64,000 bases of DNA from Motiliproteus sp036960405 (GTDB taxonomy: Bacteria > Pseudomonadota > Gammaproteobacteria > Pseudomonadales > Balneatricaceae), in NCBI GenBank assembly GCA_036960405.1, contig JBALWS010000001.1, forward strand, positions 1 through 64,000, read 5' to 3'. Below are positions 57,421 through 64,000 of this stretch, piece after piece; position 1 is the stretch's first letter; each line of letters begins with the position of its first letter. The notes below the pieces were generated by a model that saw only the letters and a list, made by a program, of their open reading frames with translations, was not told where the DNA came from and searched no databases. Both the position numbers and the translations under genes were made by a program.

Positions 57421-57999
57421 CTAGAACGGAATATCGTCGTCGAAATCATCCATGCCAGCAGGCGGAACAGGGGCTGCCTGAGGAGCAACGGGGGCGGACT
57501 GCTGCCGGCCACCATAGCCACCTTGCTGTTGGGGCTGGGTCTGGGGTTGCTGTGCTGGCTGCTGCTGAGCGTAGGCTGGAGCTGCTTGCTGCTGTGGCGC
57601 TTGTGGCTGCTGCTGTGACTGCTGTGGTTGCTGATAGCCGCCTTGATCGCCTCCGCGAGAATCGAGCATCTGCATCGAACCATTGATATCTACCACCACT
57701 TCTGTGGTGTATCGATCCTGACCGTCCTGACCCTGCCACTTACGCGTCCGCAGTCCACCTTCGACATATACTTTGGAGCCTTTACGCAGGTATTGACCGG
57801 CAATTTCGGCCAACTTGCCAAAAAATACTACCCGGTGCCATTCGGTACGCTCCTGTTGCTGACCGGTTTCACGGTCTTTCCAGCTTTCAGAAGTTGCGAT
57901 CGTTACATTGGTAACGGCATTGCCGTTGGGCATATAACGCACTTCTGGATCCTGTCCGAGATTGCCGATCAGAATTACTTTATTGACTCCACGTGCCAT
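57421..57999 (-). CDS. ssb: Single-stranded DNA-binding protein
   Basis: SSB coats single-stranded DNA during replication and repair. The 192-residue protein has the OB fold at 1-110 (MARGVNKVILIGNLGQDPEVRYMPNGNAVTNVTIATSESW; key residues VNKVILIGNLGQDPE). A long Gln/Pro/Ala-rich linker (about 120-178) is followed by the acidic tip DFDDDIPF that recruits partners. The length is typical. It is divergent from uvrA, the classic ssb-uvrA layout. The Gln-rich linker DNA (57530-57640) is low-complexity CTG/GCT repeats. I see no LexA box in the 195-bp region. Confidence 0.97.
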   Translation of the reverse strand: MARGVNKVILIGNLGQDPEVRYMPNGNAVTNVTIATSESWKDRETGQQQERTEWHRVVFFGKLAEIAGQYLRKGSKVYVEGGLRTRKWQGQDGQDRYTTEVVVDINGSMQMLDSRGGDQGGYQQPQQSQQQPQAPQQQAAPAYAQQQPAQQPQTQPQQQGGYGGRQQSAPVAPQAAPVPPAGMDDFDDDIPF

Positions 58000-58146
58000 C
58001 GATTCTCTACTCTTTCTGATTACCCAGTCTTAGCCTGCGCCTAGTCGGCAGCAGACGTGATAGCGTTTTAGAATACCATAACTGCTGCCAGATAGAGCCA
58101 GCTCCGGTTAATGTTTTATCTGTCCCTTGTTGGACGTCAGATCCTA

Positions 58147-58152
58147 TATAAT
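58147..58152 (+). promoter_or_regulatory. Candidate -10 box of the uvrA promoter
   Basis: A perfect TATAAT lies 42 bp before ATG 58195. The -35 at the right distance (CCCTTG) is weak, and no LexA-type CTG-N10-CAG box is present between 58000 and 58194. Confidence 0.35.
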
Positions 58153-58194
58153 ATGGGCCGCTTTATTCACCAGCTACGCCTGACAGAGGTATGC

Positions 58195-61026
58195 ATGGAC
58201 ACAATCAGCGTTCGGGGTGCCCGAACCCATAATCTCAAGAATATCGATCTAGACATTCCTCGCAACAAATTGATTGTGATCACCGGCCTATCGGGATCAG
58301 GCAAGTCATCGCTGGCGTTTGATACCCTCTATGCCGAAGGCCAACGGCGTTACGTCGAATCCTTATCGACCTACGCTCGCCAGTTTCTGTCGATCATGGA
58401 GAAGCCCGACGTCGATCACATCGAAGGCTTATCGCCGGCGATATCTATTGAACAGAAATCGACCTCGCACAACCCGCGCTCAACCGTCGGCACCATTACC
58501 GAAATCTACGATTACTTACGCTTGCTGTTCGCCCGCGCTGGCGAGCCGCGCTGCCCCAACCACGACTTACCCCTTAAAGCACAAGAGATCAGCCAGATGG
58601 TCGATCAGATCCTGGCCCTCGAAACCGGTAGCAAAGTGATGCTGCTGGCTCCGGTGATCCAAGGACGCAAAGGCGAGCACTTACACCTGCTCGACAACCT
58701 CAAAGCCCAGGGATTTGTTCGCGCCCGTATCAACGGCATCGTCACCGACCTGGACAGCCCGCCAGAGCTGGATAAGAACAAGAAACACAATATCGAGGTA
58801 GTGGTAGACCGGTTTAAGGTTCGCGATGATATCCAGATCAGATTGGCCGAATCCCTCGCGACCTGCATCGAGTTGAGCGATGGACTGGCGGTCTTAGCAC
58901 CGATGGACGACGACGATGACAGCCCAGACCTCATCTTCTCGGCCCGCTTTGCTTGCCCACAGTGCGGTCACAGCATCCAAGAACTCGAACCGCGACTATT
59001 TTCCTTCAACAGTCCCCATGGTGCCTGCGCCCAATGCGACGGCCTGGGAGTCAAACAGTTCTTCGATCCCAATAAAGTAATTAGCGACTCCAGCCTGACC
59101 CTAGCCCAAGGCGCCATTCGCGGCTGGGACCGGCGCAGTGCTTACTATTACCAGCTGCTCAAAGCGGTAGGCGAACACTACGGTTTCGATACCGAAACCC
59201 CCTTCAGCCAGCTTACCGACAAACAACAACAGCGCGTCTTACAGGGTAGCGGCAACGACAAAATTCAATTCCATTACCTCAGCGACCGAGGCGATCTGAC
59301 ACTCAAATCGCACTCCTTTGAAGGCGTCATTCCGAATATGCAACGCCGCTATCGAGACACCGAATCGCAGACCGTGCGAGAGGATCTGGCTCGCTACCAA
59401 GCGCAGCAAAAATGTCCTTCGTGCAGCGGCTCACGCTTACGTCGAGACGCACGCCATGTATTCATCGATCAGCACAACATCGCCGAAATCACCGCCCTTC
59501 CGGTCGGAAGCGCGACGCGCTATTTCGAACAGCTACAACTGCCCGGCAAGCAGGGCGAGATCGCTGACAAGATCGTCAAAGAGATCCGCGTGCGACTCAA
59601 CTTCCTGGTTAACGTCGGCCTCGATTACCTCACCCTGGATCGCAATGCCGACACCCTGTCCGGTGGCGAGGCCCAGCGCATCCGCCTGGCCAGCCAGATC
59701 GGTGCCGGCTTGGTTGGGGTCATGTATATCTTGGACGAGCCCTCGATTGGACTGCACCAGCGTGATAACGAGCGACTGCTCGCGACACTGACCCACCTGC
59801 GTGATATCGGCAATACCGTGATCGTGGTCGAACACGACGAAGACGCGATTAAACTGGCCGACCACGTGATCGATATCGGCCCAGGCGCAGGCGTTCATGG
59901 CGGCGAGATTATTGCCCAGGGCACGCCCAAAGCGGTGATGGACAACCCCGAATCGATTACCGGCCAATACCTCAGCGGCACTCGAAGGATCGAGATCCCC
60001 GCGCAGCGACATCCGGTTAACGACCAACACTTACTGCAGCTCAGCGGCGCCAGCGGCAACAACCTGCAGGATGTCGATCTGCGCATCCCTCTAGGGCTGA
60101 TGACCTGCATCACCGGCGTCTCCGGCTCGGGCAAGTCCACTCTGATCAACAACACGCTCTACCCACTGGCAGCTACCGCGCTAAACAACGCCACCACGCT
60201 AGAAGCGCAGCCCTATGACAACATTGAAGGATTAGACCTGCTAGACAAGGTTGTGGATATCGATCAAAGCCCGATCGGCCGCACCCCACGCTCCAACCCG
60301 GCCACCTACACCGGTATTTTCACCCCGGTGCGCGAGCTGTTCTCGGCCACTCACGAAGCCCGCTCGCGGGGTTACAAACCCGGACGCTTTAGCTTTAACG
60401 TCAAAGGGGGGCGCTGCGAAGCGTGCCAGGGCGATGGCGTTATCAAAGTGGAGATGCATTTTTTACCCGATGTCTACGTACCTTGTGACGTCTGCAAAGG
60501 CAAGCGTTACAACCGTGAGACCTTGGAGATCAAATACAAAGGCAAGAATATCCATGAAGTGCTGGATATGACGGTTGAAGACGCACGCGTGTTCTTCGAT
60601 CCGGTACCGATGCTAGCTAGGCGGCTGCAAACGCTGATGGACGTTGGCTTGTCTTATATTCGCCTAGGCCAGAGCGCGACCACCTTGTCGGGTGGTGAAG
60701 CCCAGCGGGTCAAGCTATCCAAAGAGCTATCCAAGCGCGATACCGGCAACACTCTCTACATTCTCGACGAACCGACCACCGGACTGCACTTTTACGACAT
60801 CCAACAACTGCTCAATGTATTGCACCGATTGCGCGATCACGGCAACACCGTCGTCGTCATCGAACACAATCTAGACGTAATCAAGACTGCGGATTGGCTT
60901 GTCGACCTTGGTCCAGAAGGTGGTATCAATGGCGGTCAGATTATCGCCACCGGCACGCCAGAACAGGTCGCTCAGATGGCACACTCCCACACCGGTCACT
61001 TCCTCAAGCAACTGCTACAGCGATAA
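58195..61026 (+). CDS. uvrA: Excinuclease ABC subunit A
   Basis: UvrA is the damage-sensing ATPase of nucleotide excision repair. The 943-residue protein has two ABC modules: Walker A GLSGSGKSS (about residues 31-39) and GVSGSGKST (about 641). Zinc fingers are CPQCGHSIQELEPRLFSFNSPHGACAQCDGLG (key residues CPQC and CAQC) and CEACQGDG / CDVCKGKRYN. The signatures LSGGEAQRIRLAS and LSGGEAQRVKLSKE are present. ATG 58195 fits the family N-terminus MDTISVRGARTHNLKNI; upstream frames are rejected. Divergent from ssb and convergent with rplQ. Confidence 0.98.
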   Translation: MDTISVRGARTHNLKNIDLDIPRNKLIVITGLSGSGKSSLAFDTLYAEGQRRYVESLSTYARQFLSIMEKPDVDHIEGLSPAISIEQKSTSHNPRSTVGTITEIYDYLRLLFARAGEPRCPNHDLPLKAQEISQMVDQILALETGSKVMLLAPVIQGRKGEHLHLLDNLKAQGFVRARINGIVTDLDSPPELDKNKKHNIEVVVDRFKVRDDIQIRLAESLATCIELSDGLAVLAPMDDDDDSPDLIFSARFACPQCGHSIQELEPRLFSFNSPHGACAQCDGLGVKQFFDPNKVISDSSLTLAQGAIRGWDRRSAYYYQLLKAVGEHYGFDTETPFSQLTDKQQQRVLQGSGNDKIQFHYLSDRGDLTLKSHSFEGVIPNMQRRYRDTESQTVREDLARYQAQQKCPSCSGSRLRRDARHVFIDQHNIAEITALPVGSATRYFEQLQLPGKQGEIADKIVKEIRVRLNFLVNVGLDYLTLDRNADTLSGGEAQRIRLASQIGAGLVGVMYILDEPSIGLHQRDNERLLATLTHLRDIGNTVIVVEHDEDAIKLADHVIDIGPGAGVHGGEIIAQGTPKAVMDNPESITGQYLSGTRRIEIPAQRHPVNDQHLLQLSGASGNNLQDVDLRIPLGLMTCITGVSGSGKSTLINNTLYPLAATALNNATTLEAQPYDNIEGLDLLDKVVDIDQSPIGRTPRSNPATYTGIFTPVRELFSATHEARSRGYKPGRFSFNVKGGRCEACQGDGVIKVEMHFLPDVYVPCDVCKGKRYNRETLEIKYKGKNIHEVLDMTVEDARVFFDPVPMLARRLQTLMDVGLSYIRLGQSATTLSGGEAQRVKLSKELSKRDTGNTLYILDEPTTGLHFYDIQQLLNVLHRLRDHGNTVVVIEHNLDVIKTADWLVDLGPEGGINGGQIIATGTPEQVAQMAHSHTGHFLKQLLQR

Positions 61027-61049
61027 CTCGATCGCTAAAGAGCCAGAAA

Positions 61050-61080
61050 CAAAAAAGCCCGGCATAAGCCGGGCTTTTTG
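61050..61080. terminator. Bidirectional terminator between uvrA and rplQ
   Basis: AAAAAGCCCGGC and GCCGGGCTTTTT form a 12-bp stem with an ATAA-type loop, with A-run and T-run on either side, so both the uvrA and the alpha-operon transcripts can end here. Confidence 0.95.
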
Positions 61081-61095
61081 ATAAATCAGTGAAGC

Positions 61096-61491
61096 TTAGT
61101 CTTCAGACGTATCTTCAACTACTTCAGCCGAAACAGGACGGTCAACCAACTCAACGTAGGCCATAGGCGCATTGTCACCAGTGCGGAAACCACACTTGAG
61201 AATACGGATATAACCACCAGGGCGGTTCGCGTAACGCGGCCCCAGTTCGTTGAACAGCTTACCGACTACCGCATCGCTGCGGGTACGGGCAAAAGCCAAA
61301 CGGCGATTCGCAACAGAGTCTTGCTTAGCCAGTGTAATCAAAGGCTCAGCGACGCTGCGCAGTTCTTTAGCTTTGGGCAGAGTCGTCTTAATCAGCTCGT
61401 GCTCAAACAGGCTTACCGCCATGTTTTTGAACATCGCTTTACGATGAGAGCTATTGCGATTAAGTTGACGCCCACTTTTACGATGACGCAT
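61096..61491 (-). CDS. rplQ: 50S ribosomal protein L17
   Basis: L17 is the last gene of the alpha operon. The 131-residue protein starts MRHRKSGRQLNRNSSHRKAM and has FKNMAVSLFEHELIKTTLPKAKELRSVAEPLITLAK (key residues ELIKTTLPKAKELR). The C-terminal extension is acidic (VEDTSED). It lies 43 bp after rpoA, and a bidirectional terminator follows. Confidence 0.98.
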   Translation of the reverse strand: MRHRKSGRQLNRNSSHRKAMFKNMAVSLFEHELIKTTLPKAKELRSVAEPLITLAKQDSVANRRLAFARTRSDAVVGKLFNELGPRYANRPGGYIRILKCGFRTGDNAPMAYVELVDRPVSAEVVEDTSED

Positions 61492-61534
61492 GTTTAATTC
61501 CTTACGAAACTAGACGTTTTCAATCAAGACCGCC

Positions 61535-62536
61535 TTAAGAGGCGATCTTGTCGTCGTTTTTCAGGCTTGCAGGCGGCCAATTTTCTAGACGCATGCCGAG
61601 AGACAGACCCTTAGAAGCCAGAACATCCTTAATTTCAGTCAAGGACTTCTTACCCAGATTAGGAGTCTTAAGCAGCTCTACTTCAGTACGCTGGATCAAA
61701 TCACCAATGTAGTAAAGGTTCTCAGCTTTCAGACAGTTCGCAGAACGAACAGTCAGCTCAAGATCATCAACCGGACGTAGCAGAATCGGATCGATCTCTG
61801 GCTCAGGCTCGGCCTCAGCAACGCCGGACTCACCTTCCAGATCAACAAAAGCAACCAGCTGCTGCTGCAGAATCGTAGCAGCACGACGGATCGCTTCTTC
61901 TGGATCGATAGCTCCAGTGGTCTCAAGGTCAATAACCAACTTATCAAGGTCAGTACGCTGCTCAACACGTGCACTTTCAACCACGTAAGATACGCGACGT
62001 ACCGGGCTGTAAGTAGCATCCAGAAGCAGACGACCAATCGGGCGACTCTCTTCATCGGCACTTACGCGCGCGTCAGCAGGTACATAACCACGACCACGAG
62101 TAACGCGAAGCTGCATAGACAGCTCGGCCTTATCACTCAAATGAGCGATAACGTGATCCGGATTAGCCAGCTCAACATCTTGATTTAGCTGAATATCGGC
62201 CGCAGTAACAACACCAGGACCTTTCTTAGTCAGTGTCAGCAGCGCTTCTTCACCATTATGCATGGCTACAGAAACGCCCTTGAGGTTCAGAAGAATCTCA
62301 ATGACATCTTCCTGTACACCTTCAATAGAGCTGTACTCGTGCTGCACGCCATCAATCTCAACATCAGAGATTGCGCAACCGGGCATGGACGACAGAAGAA
62401 TCCGTCGCAGTGCATTACCCAGCGTGTGGCCGAAACCACGCTCTAGCGGCTCGAGAGAGACCCGGGCACGAGTGCCCGAAATCTCTTCAACATCGATCCG
62501 GCTAGGGCTAAGAAATTCGTTTACAGAAGCCTGCAT
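61535..62536 (-). CDS. rpoA: RNA polymerase alpha subunit
   Basis: Alpha dimerises to nucleate RNA polymerase, and its C-terminal domain contacts UP elements and activators. The 333-residue protein starts MQASVNEFLSPSRIDVEEI at ATG 62536, preceded by AGGTGG. It has the N-terminal dimerisation motif FGHTLGNALRRILLSSMPGCAI. The C-terminal helical domain has VDDLELTVRSANCLKAENLYYIGDLIQRTE and NLGKKSLTEI (key residues R-SANCLKAENI-type). A GTG three codons earlier (62545) is less likely. Length fits gammaproteobacterial RpoA. It follows rpsD. Confidence 0.98.
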   Translation of the reverse strand: MQASVNEFLSPSRIDVEEISGTRARVSLEPLERGFGHTLGNALRRILLSSMPGCAISDVEIDGVQHEYSSIEGVQEDVIEILLNLKGVSVAMHNGEEALLTLTKKGPGVVTAADIQLNQDVELANPDHVIAHLSDKAELSMQLRVTRGRGYVPADARVSADEESRPIGRLLLDATYSPVRRVSYVVESARVEQRTDLDKLVIDLETTGAIDPEEAIRRAATILQQQLVAFVDLEGESGVAEAEPEPEIDPILLRPVDDLELTVRSANCLKAENLYYIGDLIQRTEVELLKTPNLGKKSLTEIKDVLASKGLSLGMRLENWPPASLKNDDKIAS

Positions 62537-62555
62537 TATTTCCACCTAGCAATAA

Positions 62556-63176
62556 TTACTTGGAGTACAGTTCAACGATCAGATGCTCGTTGATCTCGGC
62601 AGATAATTCACTACGCTCAGGAGCCGCCTTAAAGGTGCCTTCCATCTTAGTGTTATCAACGTCAACCCACTCGATCACAGTACGCTGAGAAGCCAGCTCC
62701 AGTGCGTTTTTAATCCGCAACTGAGCCTTAGCCTTTTCACGAACGGAAACCACATCGCCGGCACGGACTTGATAAGACGGGATGTTAACCGTCTGACCAT
62801 TGACCAGAATCGACTTGTGAGAAACGATCTGACGAGCTTCAGAGCGAGTTGCACCGAATCCCATGCGATAAACCACGTTGTCCAAACGCCCTTCGAGTAG
62901 TTGCAGCAGGTTTTCACCGGTTGCACCTTTCAGACGTGCAGCTTCTTTGTAGTAGCTGCGGAACTGACGCTCCAGAATGCCGTAAATACGGCGAACTTTT
63001 TGCTTTTCACGAAGCTGCAGACCGTAGTCAGAAAGACGACTACGACGTGCGCCGTGAACTCCCGGAGGAGTTTCTGCCTTGCACTTAGAATCTAGTGCAC
63101 GAACGCCGCTCTTAAGGAACAGGTCCGTACCTTCGCGGCGAGACAGTTTACATTTTGGTCCAATATATCGAGCCAT
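62556..63176 (-). CDS. rpsD: 30S ribosomal protein S4
   Basis: S4 nucleates 30S assembly and, in E. coli, represses translation of the alpha operon. The 206-residue protein starts MARYIGPKCKLSRREGTDLF and has the S4 RNA-binding motif RLDNVVYRMGFGATRSEARQIVSHKSILVNGQTVNIPSY (key residues RLDNVVYR, ARQ and SYQV). Length is the standard 206. It lies 19 bp before rpoA. Gene order rpsM-rpsK-rpsD-rpoA-rplQ is the canonical alpha operon. Confidence 0.98.
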   Translation of the reverse strand: MARYIGPKCKLSRREGTDLFLKSGVRALDSKCKAETPPGVHGARRSRLSDYGLQLREKQKVRRIYGILERQFRSYYKEAARLKGATGENLLQLLEGRLDNVVYRMGFGATRSEARQIVSHKSILVNGQTVNIPSYQVRAGDVVSVREKAKAQLRIKNALELASQRTVIEWVDVDNTKMEGTFKAAPERSELSAEINEHLIVELYSK

Positions 63177-63191
63177 TTTACCGTCTCCTGA

Positions 63192-63584
63192 TTAAACGCG
63201 ACGTTTCTTCGGCGGACGACATCCATTGTGCGGGATGGGCGTCACGTCGGTGATGTTAGTGATCTTGTAACCCACATTGTTCAATGCACGAACAGCGGAT
63301 TCACGACCCGGGCCGGGGCCCTTAACAAACACGTCGAGATTCTTCAGACCGTACTCTTGGGCCGCTTGACCAGCACGCTCAGCTGCAACCTGGGCAGCAA
63401 ACGGGGTGGACTTACGCGAGCCACGGAAACCAGAACCACCAGCAGTGGCCCAGCTCAGAGTATTACCTTGGCGATCGGTAATGGTCACGATTGTGTTATT
63501 GAACGAAGCGTGGATATGAGCGAACCCATCAACCACCTGCTTCTTGATTTTTTTGCGCGGTGCGCGAGAACCTGGCTTAGCCAT
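63192..63584 (-). CDS. rpsK: 30S ribosomal protein S11
   Basis: S11 forms part of the platform and the E-site of the 30S subunit. The 130-residue protein starts MAKPGSRAPRKKIKKQVVDG and has HIHASFNNTIVTITDRQGN and PGPGRESAVRALNN. The C-terminal block is HNGCRPPKKRRV. It lies 15 bp upstream of rpsD and 20 bp downstream of rpsM. Confidence 0.98.
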   Translation of the reverse strand: MAKPGSRAPRKKIKKQVVDGFAHIHASFNNTIVTITDRQGNTLSWATAGGSGFRGSRKSTPFAAQVAAERAGQAAQEYGLKNLDVFVKGPGPGRESAVRALNNVGYKITNITDVTPIPHNGCRPPKKRRV

Positions 63585-63604
63585 ATTGGTCTATTCCTCT
63601 AGCA

Positions 63605-63961
63605 CTACTTACGGATCGGTTTACGTGGGCCCTTACGGGTACGCGCATTTGTCTTAGTGCGCTGACCACGAACCGGCAGACTACGACGGTGGCGAATACC
63701 ACGGTAGCAGCCAAGGTCCATAAGACGCTTGATGTTCATGTTTACCTCACGACGAAGGTCACCTTCAACACTTAGCTTGGTGACTTCGGCACGTAGGCCA
63801 TCCAGTTGTTCTTCAGACAGGTCTCCGATTTTGACATCGGTCGCCACGTTTACTGCATCACAAAGTGATTTTGCAGTAGTACGGCCAACTCCATAGATGT
63901 AAGTCAAGGAGATCACCGCATGCTTATTGTCTGGAATATTGACGCCAGCTATACGGGCCAT
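63605..63961 (-). CDS. rpsM: 30S ribosomal protein S13
   Basis: S13 lies at the head of the 30S subunit and contacts P-site tRNA. The 118-residue protein starts MARIAGVNIPDNKHAVISLT and has YGVGRTTAKSLC. The C-terminal basic tail includes RGIRHRRSLPVRGQRTKTNARTRKGPRK (key residues RHRRSLPVRGQRT). GGAG lies upstream of the start. Only 39 bp remain to the window edge, so rpmJ, which usually precedes rpsM, is not visible. Confidence 0.98.
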   Translation of the reverse strand: MARIAGVNIPDNKHAVISLTYIYGVGRTTAKSLCDAVNVATDVKIGDLSEEQLDGLRAEVTKLSVEGDLRREVNMNIKRLMDLGCYRGIRHRRSLPVRGQRTKTNARTRKGPRKPIRK

Positions 63962-64000
63962 TCAATTTACTCCGTGTTCGGCTATGATTTTATTTTCACA

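Noticed and set aside
57530..57640. CTG/GCT tandem repeats
   Set aside because: They are explained by the Gln/Pro/Ala-rich linker of SSB; no mobile or CRISPR-like unit is present.
58000..58194. LexA/SOS box between ssb and uvrA
   Set aside because: Searched for CTG-N10-CAG; only pairs with spacing of 11 or 15 were found, so no SOS box is called.

Overview
This window is a stretch of ordinary chromosome from a Gram-negative gammaproteobacterium. It carries the lipid A, BAM, fabA-fabB, glnD, ssb-uvrA and alpha-operon blocks in the arrangement typical of the Pseudomonas/Oceanospirillales side of the class. Base composition looks mid-50s % GC by eye and is lower in the pilus cluster. Genes are densely packed. 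I see no phage, insertion sequence, CRISPR array, tRNA or rRNA. Genus cannot be fixed from this sequence alone.

Layout. 1-82 is the 5' end of thiC (minus), preceded by a TPP riboswitch. 377-13894 is one long minus-strand envelope and translation block: rpsB-tsf-pyrH-frr-uppS-cdsA-rseP-bamA-skp-lpxD-fabZ-lpxA-lpxB-rnhB, plus a small membrane protein. It makes ribosomes, the undecaprenyl and phospholipid precursors, lipid A and the outer-membrane protein assembly machine. 14253-20860 is divergent (plus): map, glnD, then the lysine/diaminopimelate set dapC-(ArsC-like)-dapD and a small unknown gene. 20940-23155 is ilvB-ilvH (minus) with an elaborate upstream region. 23625 is a small unknown gene. 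23979-28445 holds clpB, pgeF and rluD (minus), divergent from bamD and nadE. 30245-39122 holds thiO and a minor-pilin/PilY1 type IV pilus cluster (minus). 39300-45748 is murJ-ribF-ileS-lspA-fkpB (minus), divergent from rpsT. Then come proB, obgE, rpmA and rplU (minus); ispB, fabA and fabB (plus); two acyltransferases around moaC-moaD, moaA, a RmlD-like reductase and ssb (minus); uvrA (plus); and the alpha operon rpsM-rpsK-rpsD-rpoA-rplQ (minus) running off the right edge.

Most notable points. (1) Both MEP-pathway genes expected at conserved positions are missing: dxr between cdsA and rseP, and ispH after fkpB. The prenyl users uppS and ispB are present. This hints that isoprenoid precursors are made by another route, such as mevalonate, or that both genes moved. 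(2) The region upstream of ilvB holds a 10-codon reading frame made almost wholly of Ile/Leu/Val codons, a hairpin just after it, and a three-helix structure closed by an 11-bp stem, which suggests attenuation-type control. (3) Several intrinsic terminators or dyads sit inside operons (rpsB/tsf, rseP/bamA, fabA/fabB) or on promoters (dapC, map, fabA).

All functional calls come from reading motifs and gene order. No database search was run.
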